From assembly GCA_003116995.1 (NCBI GenBank), contig BDSL01000101.1:1-64000 (forward strand): a DNA stretch of 64,000 nucleotides. Direction: 5' to 3'. This document shows, piece after piece, positions 21,400 to 31,500 of the stretch. The stretch comes from Yamagishiella unicocca. Taxonomy: Eukaryota; Chlorophyta; Chlorophyceae; Chlamydomonadales; Volvocaceae. Made by a program: the position numbers and the translations under genes. Position 1 is the first letter of the stretch; every line of letters starts with the position of its first letter. The notes beneath the pieces were generated by a model. It searched no databases, was not told the DNA's origin, and was given only the letters and a program-made list of their open reading frames with translations.

Positions 21400-22380
21400 T
21401 GGGAGTGCGTGTATGTGATGGGATGTGTGGAAGTCCTGATACGGTATCTTATCCTGTTAACTTAAATCGTTTGGCTTGGCACTGAAAGTTCGATTGAATA
21501 CACTCCTAACCCTGTCTGCAACCAACTGTAGGTTCACGTCAACATGTAACATGCCCAGTGTGCTAAATTCACAACGGCGCTACCAACTAAGCTACGGTAC
21601 TCCCACACGTGGGGTCACGACTGCGAGTGGTGCCCGGCAATACCTACCATTAGCCGCCCACCAGCCCATGTATACCATACAGCCGGGTAAGGTCCCGGCC
21701 GGCTATAAGGCCCGACCCGGCCCGGTACTACACCTACTAGACGCGGTCCTTTATTCCATTCAAAACCTCAGAAAGAGCTGCATGTCGATTGATCATGCGT
21801 AACTGCGACAAAAAGGTAAACCGTCATTCGCATCAGTGGGCTACCATCGTGCCAGTGTGGTACGTCGTATCACTGCAGCCGTGCGAACTCGAGCACAGCC
21901 CAAAGTCGTGTGAGGCTCGGGGCGTCGAGCCGCGTCCACGCTAGCCGAGGACGCACTACTATGCTCGCCGCCTACCCAAGCCAGCCGCAGGGCCGGTGGG
22001 TGTAGCTACATACCAACCTCCTACCCCACTTCGCTAGGGCCTATCAATACGTCCTCGCGGGCGAAGCTCCTTTCATCTAGCATGACCTAGAAGTCCTGCC
22101 TTCCGATTCGACCAGGCAGGGGCGCCGCAATCACTGGCATGCTGGCTAGCTACGCCACACCACCTAACACCATACATTGCACAATTAACGGCAGACAGTC
22201 GCTGCCAGGAACTTGCCGAGTGCACCCAATCCTTCCAAGCACGCCCCAGCCCCGTCAATCCGCCTGATGGTCGAGCAATATCTGGGCCTGGATGGGGCGG
22301 CTGCAAGACGACTAACATAAGCGCACAGCAACAAATGCACAGCGCAATCGACCACGCAGCAGCTTTATTTTTTTTTTGTA
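21400..22380. other. No recognisable gene
   Basis: Mostly non-coding. A GC-rich dyad-like stretch (ccgggtaaggtcccggccgg, about 21683-21730) and a tRNA box-A-like string on - (tagcttagttgg, about 21582-21593) are present without a complete tRNA. Confidence 0.4.
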
Positions 22381-22440
22381 ACGGTTACAGTGGGTTCCAG
22401 ACCAAGAGGTAGAACCATCGGGCGCATCGCCTGACACTGA
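22378..22440 (-). repeat. Dispersed repeat copy 1 (GDAPDGS...WSG motif)
   Basis: On the - strand, ggcgatgcgcccgatggttc continues to tggtctggaacccactgtaac and ends in an A run. Translated, it gives GDAPDGSTSWSGTHC. It lies in the 3' flank of the kinase gene and carries the TGTAA (22389-22385) that is the likely poly(A) signal for that gene. Related copies sit at 24183-24310 and 25660-25722 on +. Confidence 0.7.
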
Positions 22441-22657
22441 ACAAGACGGAGGAAACAAATACCGACATGCATTATTGTGGAGGTGTGTTCCCACCACGGG
22501 CTTGCGCCGGGGGTACCCATTACCCTTCAGCAGTTTTGTCACCCGACCAAGGTCCCGACCGAATGAACCACTCAGCCCCACATCGCATCCCACAGCCGTC
22601 TAATCAAAGGAGGGCGCGCAATCAAGCAGCAGACGCCTGCTGGTTAGTGGTCAGTGG

Positions 22658-25600
22658 TCATCCCTCTATCTTACGTCGAAAGTACGCCCGCATCTTAGCG
22701 ATGGCGCCCTTGGGCTGCTGCTGCGGGTCTTGATGGGCCGTGCTGGAGTCGGCGGAGTCGTCGGAGCTGCGCTGGTGGTGGTGGTGGTGCGGGTGGTGGT
22801 GGTGCAGGTGGCACGGCGAGACGCATCGATGGTGGTGACGATGGTGGTGGCGGTGGTGGTGGCTCTCGCTATCGCTGGTGGAGTGCACTCCCGCCAACTG
22901 CTTCATCTTACCCGCCGCGGCGGCCAACTCCTCCGAGCCCACGCTGCTGTTCGCCGGCAGGAGTGTGAATAACCCGCTGCTCTCCTGGGTCTCAGGCCCA
23001 GCGGGCGCCGCCGCCGCTCCCGCCGTTCCAGCTGCCGTCGCGAAGGCGCTCCGGCCGCCGCCGCCGCCACCGCGATGGTGTCGTACACTGTTTTCCGCTC
23101 CCGCCAGCTGTCGGTAGTCTCGTAGGTCGATCCACTGCTCGGGACCCTGACCTCCGCCCTGCTGGGGCCCCTCAGCTGCTGCCACGCGGCGGGCGTACTG
23201 CGCCGCTGCTGATGCCAGCCACTGGTTGCTCACTAGGTCCTGAGAGGACAGGGGGAGGACGAGGACAGGGGGAGGCCGACGGGCAGGGGGAGGTTGAAGG
23301 TGCAGAAACGGTAGTCAGAAAGCAGATCCAGCTCTTTAATCAAGCCCGCCACACAGCACCACTCTGCTGCTATGCCTCCCTCCCGCGACCGCTCTGTGAG
23401 CGGGGCCGGGGCTCTCACGACCCGCCCACCTACCAGCAGCGTGCTGCGGCGCTCCGGCCGCGGCTGCAGCAGCCCTGCGATCATCTCCGCACAGCCAGCG
23501 CTGATGCCCGGGGGCAGCGGCCTCAGGCGCCCCGCCAGCACGTTCGTCACCGTGGCCGCCAAGTTGTTGGGGTGGGCGTCGTCCTCGAAGGGATACCTGC
23601 GGGCAGTGAGGGCGGGAGAGCGCGGCGGTTGTGAGGAAGACCCGAGAGAGGGAGGGATGTGGTTGCTAGGATTGGTAATGAGTTGACGGTGGTTAACAGT
23701 CGAGTAGCCTAGCTTGTTGGAGCTCTTCCTACACGCCATGTGGGGGGGCACGTTGCAACCCGCGGACCCGCCCACCTGCCAGTCACCAGGAGGTACATCA
23801 GGACGCCCATCGCCCAGGCGTCGACGCGCCGTGCGTCGTACGGCGGTTGTACGGAAGAGCCGATGTCGTAGCCCAGCTGCTGCTGGTGGACAAGCATCTC
23901 TGGGCAGATGGGAGGAGGTCAAAGGGTGGCTGGTGGTTAGGAGCCGTCGCATAGGCTGTGTTGTGGTCGCCGGCAGCGAGCTCCGTGTGAGAACTCGAAG
24001 TAACATTCGACAGTGGTGTTAAAAAGACCAGACAATGATGATAAAGCACAGTGGTGCTTAAAGGACCAGACACCGATGATAAAAGCGCCTGCACAGCTCT
24101 CTCCCACCTCACCTTTCACTCGGACTCACCCTGCCGGCGGCCCCCTACTGGACCCCATCAATCCGCTACACCAACTTCCTGCCTTTTGGTCTGGAACCCA
24201 CTGTAAGAGTCCCTACTACTACCAGCTGTGGGGCGATACGAACACAAGAGGCGATGCGCCCGACGACTCTGCCATATGGTCTGGGGCTCAATGTAAAAGT
24301 TACTACTGCAGCACACGAAGCAACAAGGACACCACGCACACCATCCCTCCAACCTCCTACCGGGACTCATGTAGTCTTGAGTTGTTTACACGAAGGAGGC
24401 CACGTGAACGACGCGGTAACATCATCACCAAGTCCCGTGATGTATGTACCGAGGAAGGCGAGGGGAGGAGAGTGGTAGGGCGGAGGAGGGCAGGGCGAGG
24501 ACGAGGACGAGGGCGGTGAGACGCGGCCGGGGTCCAGGGAAGCATGGCCAGGGGAAACATCGGTCTTACCGCTATCCCAAAACGATATTGGCGCCCTCGC
24601 TGATACACACTGGCGGACGAGCGGGCATCGTAACGACTATGCCGCACCGCGCCAACCGTTAGCGCCCGTTCCAGTAACGGCCCCCACGCCAAAACCACCC
24701 TTGTACCCCACCCGGCCATGTCCCCGCGCCTTCGCATGAATGCTGCCCTACCTGGAGTGCCGACACCTAGGGTCCTGGCGGAGGTGAGATGCTTGGACAA
24801 ACCGAAGTCGATCAGCTGCGTGGTGCGCGCCGCAGGTGGGTGGAGGGCAGAGGGCGGCGGGGCGGCGGCGGTAGCAGGTTTGTGAGTATCGCCCCGTCGG
24901 TCCCTCCCGTGCCGTACCTAGGAGACCCTAGGAGACCTGGCGGACACGCCCCTGTCCGGCCCACCTTGAGCTGGTGGTTGGCTCGCTGCACCATACAGTT
25001 CTCCGGCTTGATGTCCCGGTGACAGAAGCCGTTGGCGTGCATGAACACCAGCCCGCGCAGCTGCAGGCGTACGGCAGAGGGAGTGAGTTGCAAGGAAAAC
25101 GCGTGTACGACAGAGAAAACCGTTTGGAGGGAATGGGTGAGGCGTTGCGGGGCCGGACACGAGCGGGAACGGGAACCAGGGGCGCTGTACGTGTGGGCGG
25201 GAGGAGCCAAACACAAGCAAGGGATGACGGAGGTAAGGCTGAGAGCCGACTGGAAGGTGCCGGCAGGAGGAGCGACGACCCCTAGGAGGGACACCGGAAT
25301 TCCGTCCTTCCCCCGCCCCTTCGGGACGCCCTGCCGCCGGCCCAGCCTCAACGCCCGCCCGCCGCAACCGCAACCGCAACCCGCCTCACCGCCTGCGTGA
25401 AGTAGAACGCCGCCATGTCCTCGGGCATGCGGCCGCCGCACTCGTTGAGCAGGTCCAGCAGGTCCGGGCCGCTGATGAGCTCCCACTGCGGGGCGGTGGG
25501 TCGCCGGGCCGAGCACGCCTTACTCTCCACGTATCATGCGCCATAGCGTTCGTGACGTCGACACGGCAGGAGGTGCCTCGGCCGAGATGACATGATTGCA

Positions 25601-27227
25601 CCCAGGTGGGTTACGACTCGCCTACTAGCTCAGCCCTTCTTCCTGCGTCTCTTTCAGCTCCAGGCGATGCGCCCGATGGCTCTTCCTTCTGGTCTGGGGC
25701 CCATTGCGACTTCTACTACGACGCACGTCTCGCCCGTCGCCCTCAAGAGACCTGCAACCAGTGGGCCCCAATACCCACAGTAGCCGCGCCCCCAAGCCCT
25801 GCGAGGATGGCCTGCCGCCCTCGCCCGCACAGCACGCGCCCTTCCCCACGCGCCCACCCACCACGATGACCAGCTGCTGTTTCTCCGCAAACACGTCCAG
25901 CAGCCTCACGATGTTGTCGTGGCTCACGGAGCTACTGAACGTAATCTGGGGGCGGGGAGGAGTGTGGCAGGTAGGGTGGTGGGGCGGCGCTATCGGCAGG
26001 ACTGTCAAGCAAGGAGCGGGGCGGAATTGGCTGTGCTCGGTCCATGCACCCACCTCTCTCTTGACCACCTTGAGCGGCACCTGGTCCGGTCCGTGCATGA
26101 CCTGCTGGCATTTGGGGCGGAGGGGTTCAGGGCAGTGGGGCAAGGGGGTTACAGCGCGGCAGGGGGGTTACAGCGGGGCAAGGGGGTTACAGCGGGGCAA
26201 GGGGGTTACAGCGGGGCAAGGGGGTTACAGCGGGGCAAGGGGGTTACAGCGGGGCAAGGGGGTTACAGCGGGGCAAGGGGGTTACAGCGGGGCAAGGGGG
26301 TTACAGCGGGGGGGAAGAGGGTCAAAGACTGCCCGCAGTGGTGATGGCTGTAGCATCGTGCAGGGTAAACAGCAGTGAGAGACGATTGAACGTTAGGTGG
26401 GGTTCGGAGCTGCGCGGTTGCCTGTGCGGTGCGACTGGCAGCGCCTTCAGGCGGCAGCGGCGGCCGCAGCAGCGGCTTACTGTAGGACGAGGGGAACACT
26501 GCCTCACGGCCTCGACAGAGCTGATTCGGCGCAACCTGGCGGCCGCAGGAACAATGCTGCTCCCAAGACGGCGGCTGTGGGTGCTGTGTCGCGAATTGCC
26601 GAATCACGAACCATGAACCACGAGTTACACATATCAGCTGTATGTCAACGCCTTCGTAGGGCTGGGAGCCGGGCCACGCCAGTGCACCCTTTCGCATCAT
26701 CGCGCTCGCCTCACGTCACATGTTCCGGGTCGCGCCCCACTACACGAGTTGCCCTAGCGCAGGGCTGCACCGCTAGTTGTACTGGATTTCGCAGTCGCTT
26801 CGCGGCGCAAAAGCCTCATTACCTTGAGCGCCACGTAAGTTCTCGTTGCGCGGTCGTCCGCCGCGTACACCACCGCTGTGCCGCCGCCTGCGGGATACGC
26901 ACGGCCGCACACGCGGGGGGCAGAGCCGAAAACCGATCAAATGAAGGGAAGTGTCCGACGAGAAAATACCGCGGCGATTTTTACCGACGCTATGATGTCC
27001 GTCAGCCTCCATGCTGGTACAGTCCAGCAAGCCGAGCATGCAGGATCATGCTCGGAGGAGAAAGCGAGGTGAAGCTTACGGTTAAGCTCGCGCTCAATTC
27101 GGTAGCGGCCATTGTTGAGGGTTGTGTTGCGGGGCAGGGAGATTGGCTGTTGCTGGAAGCCCCCGTTCATGATCCTCTTGCTGCGGACTTGCGGAATATT
27201 CCCGGATGCGAAGGAGCACCTCTGCAC
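22658..27227 (-). CDS. Serine/threonine protein kinase (CAMK/SnRK-like), 11 exons
   Basis: Exons: 27227-27080, 26887-26823, 26104-26054, 25945-25862, 25485-25390, 25060-24965, 24815-24752, 24375-24361, 23899-23776, 23596-23434, 23239-22658. All phases agree and give 495 residues. Kinase subdomains are in order: Gly loop LNRGGTAVVYAADD, Lys in YVALKQV, HDNIVRLLDVFAEKQQ, catalytic loop FCHRDIKPENCMV, DFG in LIDFGLSKHL, activation segment VGTPDYMSPEML, DAWAMGVLMYLLVTGRYPFED, and an RRSTLLDLVSNQW end. The 15-nt exon supplies DYMSP. The C-terminal tail is Gly- and His-rich (a stretch of about 20 His), then KGAIAKMRAYFRRKIEG. The single-lobe HRD kinase plus a short tail resembles SnRK/CaMK kinases; the exact subfamily is uncertain. 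All catalytic residues are present. The poly(A) signal is likely TGTAA at 22389-22385. Confidence 0.93.
24183..24310 (+). repeat. Dispersed repeat copy 2 (two partial units)
   Basis: Two related units: a partial one (ttttggtctggaacccactg..., about 24183-24220) and a fuller one from 24250 (ggcgatgcgcccgacgactc to ggtctggggctcaatgtaaa). Peptide reading on +: FWSGTHCKS and GDAPDDSAIWSGAQCKSYY. It lies inside a kinase intron, on the strand opposite the kinase, about 50 bases from the 15-nt exon. Confidence 0.65.
25660..25722 (+). repeat. Dispersed repeat copy 3
   Basis: ggcgatgcgcccgatggctc through ggtctggggcccattgcgac, giving GDAPDGSSFWSGAHCDFYY on +. It lies inside another kinase intron. Many differences from the other copies fall at third codon positions, which suggests descent from a coding sequence. 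Confidence 0.65.
26140..26314. repeat. 19-bp minisatellite in a kinase intron
   Basis: About nine copies of a 19-base unit (gggggttacagcggggcaa), lying between kinase exons 2 and 3. The first copies carry a variant (gcgcggcagg). Confidence 0.92.
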
Positions 27228-27229
27228 GA

Positions 27230-28500
27230 AACGCCCGCGTCCGGCGGCGTCTGGACTTGAGAGCTGAGATGTAAGCTGTTACGAGCCGGGGTGCCGGCTT
27301 CGCTTCAAAAGTGTTGTCTACTTCGCTGACAAAAATATCTCGAAGCTAAGCGAATCAGGTTGTGCGCAAAGGAAGAAATCTGGGCTGACCCACGGGACGG
27401 CCAATGAATGGGTGAGAACGGTCAGGCAAGATTGAGACCTCGCTCCGTCCTAGAAAACGAACATCAAATTACAACAGCGGATGAGCCAATACGTCAGGAT
27501 GTCATTTCGATAAATACAAGCACATACAGTTCGTGTGACGCTCGTCGCGTACAGCAGCGCGCGAGCAGCGCACTGGAACCGGTCGTTTTCGACCCTGACG
27601 GCCTTCGCGAAGGGAGCGCGCCGCGCCGGATAGCGAAGAGCGGCTGTAGGAATTTAATTTAAGGCCTTCAGAAGTTGCGATAAAAAATATGATTGGACAC
27701 GTTGCTGCCCCTACCATCATGGCTAGTCGTTGCCTGTCCTTGCACCTCCGCGTCTGTCCGCCCACCAAGGCGCCAGATGCGCACCGCACGCCGCTGCTGG
27801 GACCTCCCGCGCCGCCGAGAAGAACCGAAAGCCACGCAGGCAGCCAAGAAGGGAGCGCGAATGGACCGTTTGGTCATCCCAGCATGCCGATAGCCATGTG
27901 CAAAGGACACTGGCGGCGGGAAAAATGTTTCTGCGTGTCTGTTGAAGCGCGGCCACAAAGCACGGGTGCCTGGGTGGTCCGCGAAGCTTGGTGCATTTGA
28001 AAAATATTTTGCTATAAGCGCCCAACGCCATGCTCCAAGGCTCAGTACAGTGGACAATGCCGCGCTGGAATGATATTCAGCACCGCAACAGGGCTGGTCA
28101 CAGACGCCCACCCGTTCCCCTCACCCATTCCTGGACCACCCACACCCACACGTCCAAGGCAGTCCCTTCCCAACCTAACACGCCATTACGCCTTATTGTA
28201 AACCTATCACGCATTGTACTTTGGAGTCGCCATTTGTGTGACACCCGCATCATGTCAAACGCCTCATCTCCCTCACACAAAAGCCTTGCACGCGGCCAGC
28301 GCCAAAACCGACCGCGCACTGCTGCGCCAGCACCAGGCTGCGGACCCGTCCCCGCGGCGCGACCCTGCTCATCAATCACGGCTGCCGTGTGATCACTGCC
28401 CCCACGGTCGCCAACACGTGCCACCACGGCTGCCCGCCGCGTCCACGCGTCTTCCCCCATGCCCACTTGCTACTTGCCGCTGCTGCACTTGCCGCTGCTG
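27230..28500. other. Intergenic: kinase 5' region and gene A 3' flank
   Basis: No gene recognised. Overlapping open frames occur on both strands at about 27668-28111, without introns, family resemblance or a preferred strand. The kinase promoter must lie just right of 27227. The gene A 3' UTR presumably occupies the right side, but I found no TGTAA close to its stop. Confidence 0.4.
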
Positions 28501-28505
28501 CCGCC

Positions 28506-31500
28506 CTACGTCTCCACGTTTGCTCCCCGCTCTGATGCATGCCTTTTGGCGCCGCTGTCGCCAGCACCAGCACCGGCAAGGCGAAGGATGCGTGCGTGGA
28601 AGACCGTGCCGCCGGCCTCTCTGCCGCCGCTGCTGTCACCGCCGCTGCCGTGGGCTGAGTCCGCTGTCGGCTCCGCGGGGCTGAACAGCAGCACGTCGCG
28701 CTCCCTGGCCCCCAGCTCGCCGTACAGGTCCAGCAGCCCCCGCAACCGGAATGACCCCGTGGTCACAGCCTGGACCTGCAGCAGCATCAGCAGTGGCATC
28801 AGCAGTGGCATCAGCAGTAGCAACATCGACAATAGCATCAGCAGTGGCCCCAGCAGTAGCATCAGCAGCAGTAGGATCAGCAGCAGTAACAGCAGTAGCA
28901 ACATCAGCAATAGCAGTAGCAGCAACGGGAGCAACCAAGCGGATACTGTACACCAAAACACCTCTCCTGTGCGCGCTGCCTCCTGCCCCTAAAGCCCCAT
29001 CACCGCCGCTCTCCCTATTTCCGGCCCTCGGGGCCCACCGCCCACCTGCCGCCGCCGCCCGCCCACCAGCTGCTGCTGCTGAGCGCCTGCCACTTGACAC
29101 ACAGCTGCCGCCGGTGCCGCCCGCACCAGCCAGACTTCCAGTGTGCCGTTATACCTGTTGGCCGCCAGCTGCTGGAACACGCCGCCCGGACCCACCATGC
29201 TGCCGCTGGGGACGAGGCGGCCGCATGCGATGTCCGCCGTACCGAGGACCTTTCCATACCGGTGGTCCCAGGCAGGACAGGTGATGGAGGCCACGTCCGC
29301 ACCCACATCGTTGGACCCACCATCACTGCCACCAGCACCACAAGCCGCCCTCGGCACGTCCGTGACCGCACCGGTAGCAGCGGCGGTGGTAGTGGTGGGT
29401 GGGGAGGAAATGCCCACAGGCCCTGGTCCGTTTGCCGCGGATGGCCTGTGTCGCCGGGCGCCAGGCTGCTGCTGCTGTGGTGGCTGGGCCTGGCTGGAGA
29501 GGTGAGGGGGCGGCTGCGGCACGCGTGCGAGGTGCGCAGCAGGGCACTGCGGCAGTGGGGGAGGGCACTGCGGCAGTGGCGGAGGGCACTGCGGCAGTGG
29601 CGGAGGGCACTGCGGCAGTGGCGGAGGGCACTGCGGCAGTGGCGGAGGGCACTGCGGCAGTGGGAGAGGGCACTGCGGCAGTGGCGGAGGGCACTGCGGC
29701 AGTGGCGGAGGGCACTGCGGCAGTGGGAGAGGGCACTGCGGCAGTGGCGGAGGGCACTGCGGCAGTGGCGGAGGGCAGTGTGATGGCGGGGGGCAGTGCG
29801 ATGGCGGGGGGCAGTGCGATGGCGGCTGCGGGCTCCATCTTGTGCGGACAGGAGCGGGGGGCTGGCTTCGGCGGGGGGGCCCGTCAGCGGGCTGCGGGGC
29901 TCGTGGTGGGTAGCAGGTGGGTGCAGGGCGAGGGGCAGGGTGCGGCGGCGGCTGGTGGCGGTGTGGCTGCTGCTGCTGGTTAGGGTGCTGGTCGCCCCAA
30001 GGTGGGGGCCCAGCGAGGGCGCCCGGAGGGCGAGGGTGGCGCCACTCCCGGTTGACGCGCCGGTCGTGCCCGACGGGTCGGCCGCGATTGAGGTGTGGGC
30101 TGCGAGAGCGGTCGCTGCAGGCGTCCCACCCCCGTCCCCGCAGCTGCCGATCTGGGCTGACGCTCCAAGCCCGCCCTCGTCGCTGGCCCGGAGACCAGCT
30201 GCGGCTTCTCGGGCGCCTCCGGCTCCTGCTGCGGCTCCTGCTTTGGGTTCGTTGCTTCCTCCGCCCGGGGCTTCTGCTTCGGGTCTGTTGCTTCCTCCGA
30301 CCGGGGCTCCTGCTTTGGGTCTGTTGCCTCCTCCGGCCGGGGCTTCTGCTTTGGGTTCGTTGCTTCCTCCGGCCGGGGCTTCTGCTTCGGGTCTGTTGCT
30401 TCCTCCGGCCGGGGCTTCTGCTTCGGGTCTGTTGCTTCCTCCGGCCGGGGCTTCTGCTTCGGGTCTGTTGCTTCCTCCGCCGGGGGCTCCTGCTGGGGCT
30501 CTTGCTGCGATGTGACATGCTCCGAGCCGAGGGCTCCGGACCGCCCTGACTACCACCCTGACCACCGCCCTGGCCACCGCCGTCATTTGTCCCGCGGGTG
30601 AAGGCCGAAGCAGAGTCCGCTGATGACTGCCCGCCGAGGTGCAGACCGCCGGGCCCCTCAGGCCGCTGCCCGGGGGAGGTGCCGCGGCCTCCCTGCGCCA
30701 CCGCATCCAGGTGCTGTTGCGGGCTGCCGGCCGCCTGGGGTGCCAGCTGGGCCCTCGCGGCGTGGGTGGCTGTAGGCGGGTCAGTGGCCTCACCGTTGAG
30801 CTGCCTGGGGCTGCCGGTAGTCGCTCCAGGGAGGGAGGGTGCCGTGTGCAAACGGTCGCGCAGTGGCCAAAGTGGCTCCTCGCACTGAGCTGTAGGGGCC
30901 GCCTCCTCCTGCTGCTGCTGTGGTGGCGGCTGTTGCAGGCGCAGGTGTGGTGGCAGTAGCATGTCTGGCTGCGAGCCGTGCAGCAGCCGCTCCAGGTCCA
31001 GTCCGTCGTCCTCCGCCACCTCCCACGCCTCCGCCAGCTCCCGCCACCAGCCCGCCCCGTAGTCTCGCAGCAGCTGCTCGCCCGGGGCGATGTCCCGCAG
31101 CGCCACCAGCACCGGCAGCACCAGCCCGCGCACGGAGATGGGGAGCACCTGAGGCACGTAGCGGAAAGAGAAATGAACAAAGCAGTGGTAGCAGGGCAGA
31201 AGGGTAAGGGTGATGAGAGGGAGGATGAGCAGCCGCCGCTGAGGTCATGAGGGACAATGGGGTCATCGATATTCGACGCCTGTTCAGCCTTCCCCAGCCC
31301 TCATAACTCTCCAGCTCCCCTTAGCATCAGGCATGCACGTGTTGCAGACGGCCTTTCCTGGTGCTTCGCGTACAAGAGGGGAGGCCTCACACCCACGCAC
31401 CATGCAGTTGGGCTCTGCAGGCTTCTCGGCTCTAGATGACTCAGCTGCCACCGGCCCCTCCCGAGGCATCTCAGCTCCATCAACTGGCTCCAGTTTGGCT

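Noticed and set aside
21540..21610. tRNA-like stretch on - with a perfect box-A-like tagcttagttgg
   Set aside because: No matching acceptor stem, poor D stem and no box B (ggttcgaatcc-type) at the right distance. At most a tRNA-derived SINE relic.
27668..28111. 147-codon - frame and overlapping + frame
   Set aside because: No family resemblance, no introns, no preferred strand; treated as intergenic.
29094..29838. Long + frames (ALRQWRR and TAAVAEG repeats)
   Set aside because: Antisense readings of the PPPLPQC repeat; no other support.
29015..31180. Second 721-codon - frame overlapping gene A exon 3
   Set aside because: Shadow frame produced by in-frame repeats. The frame with the SET signature continuing from exon 2 is the coding one.
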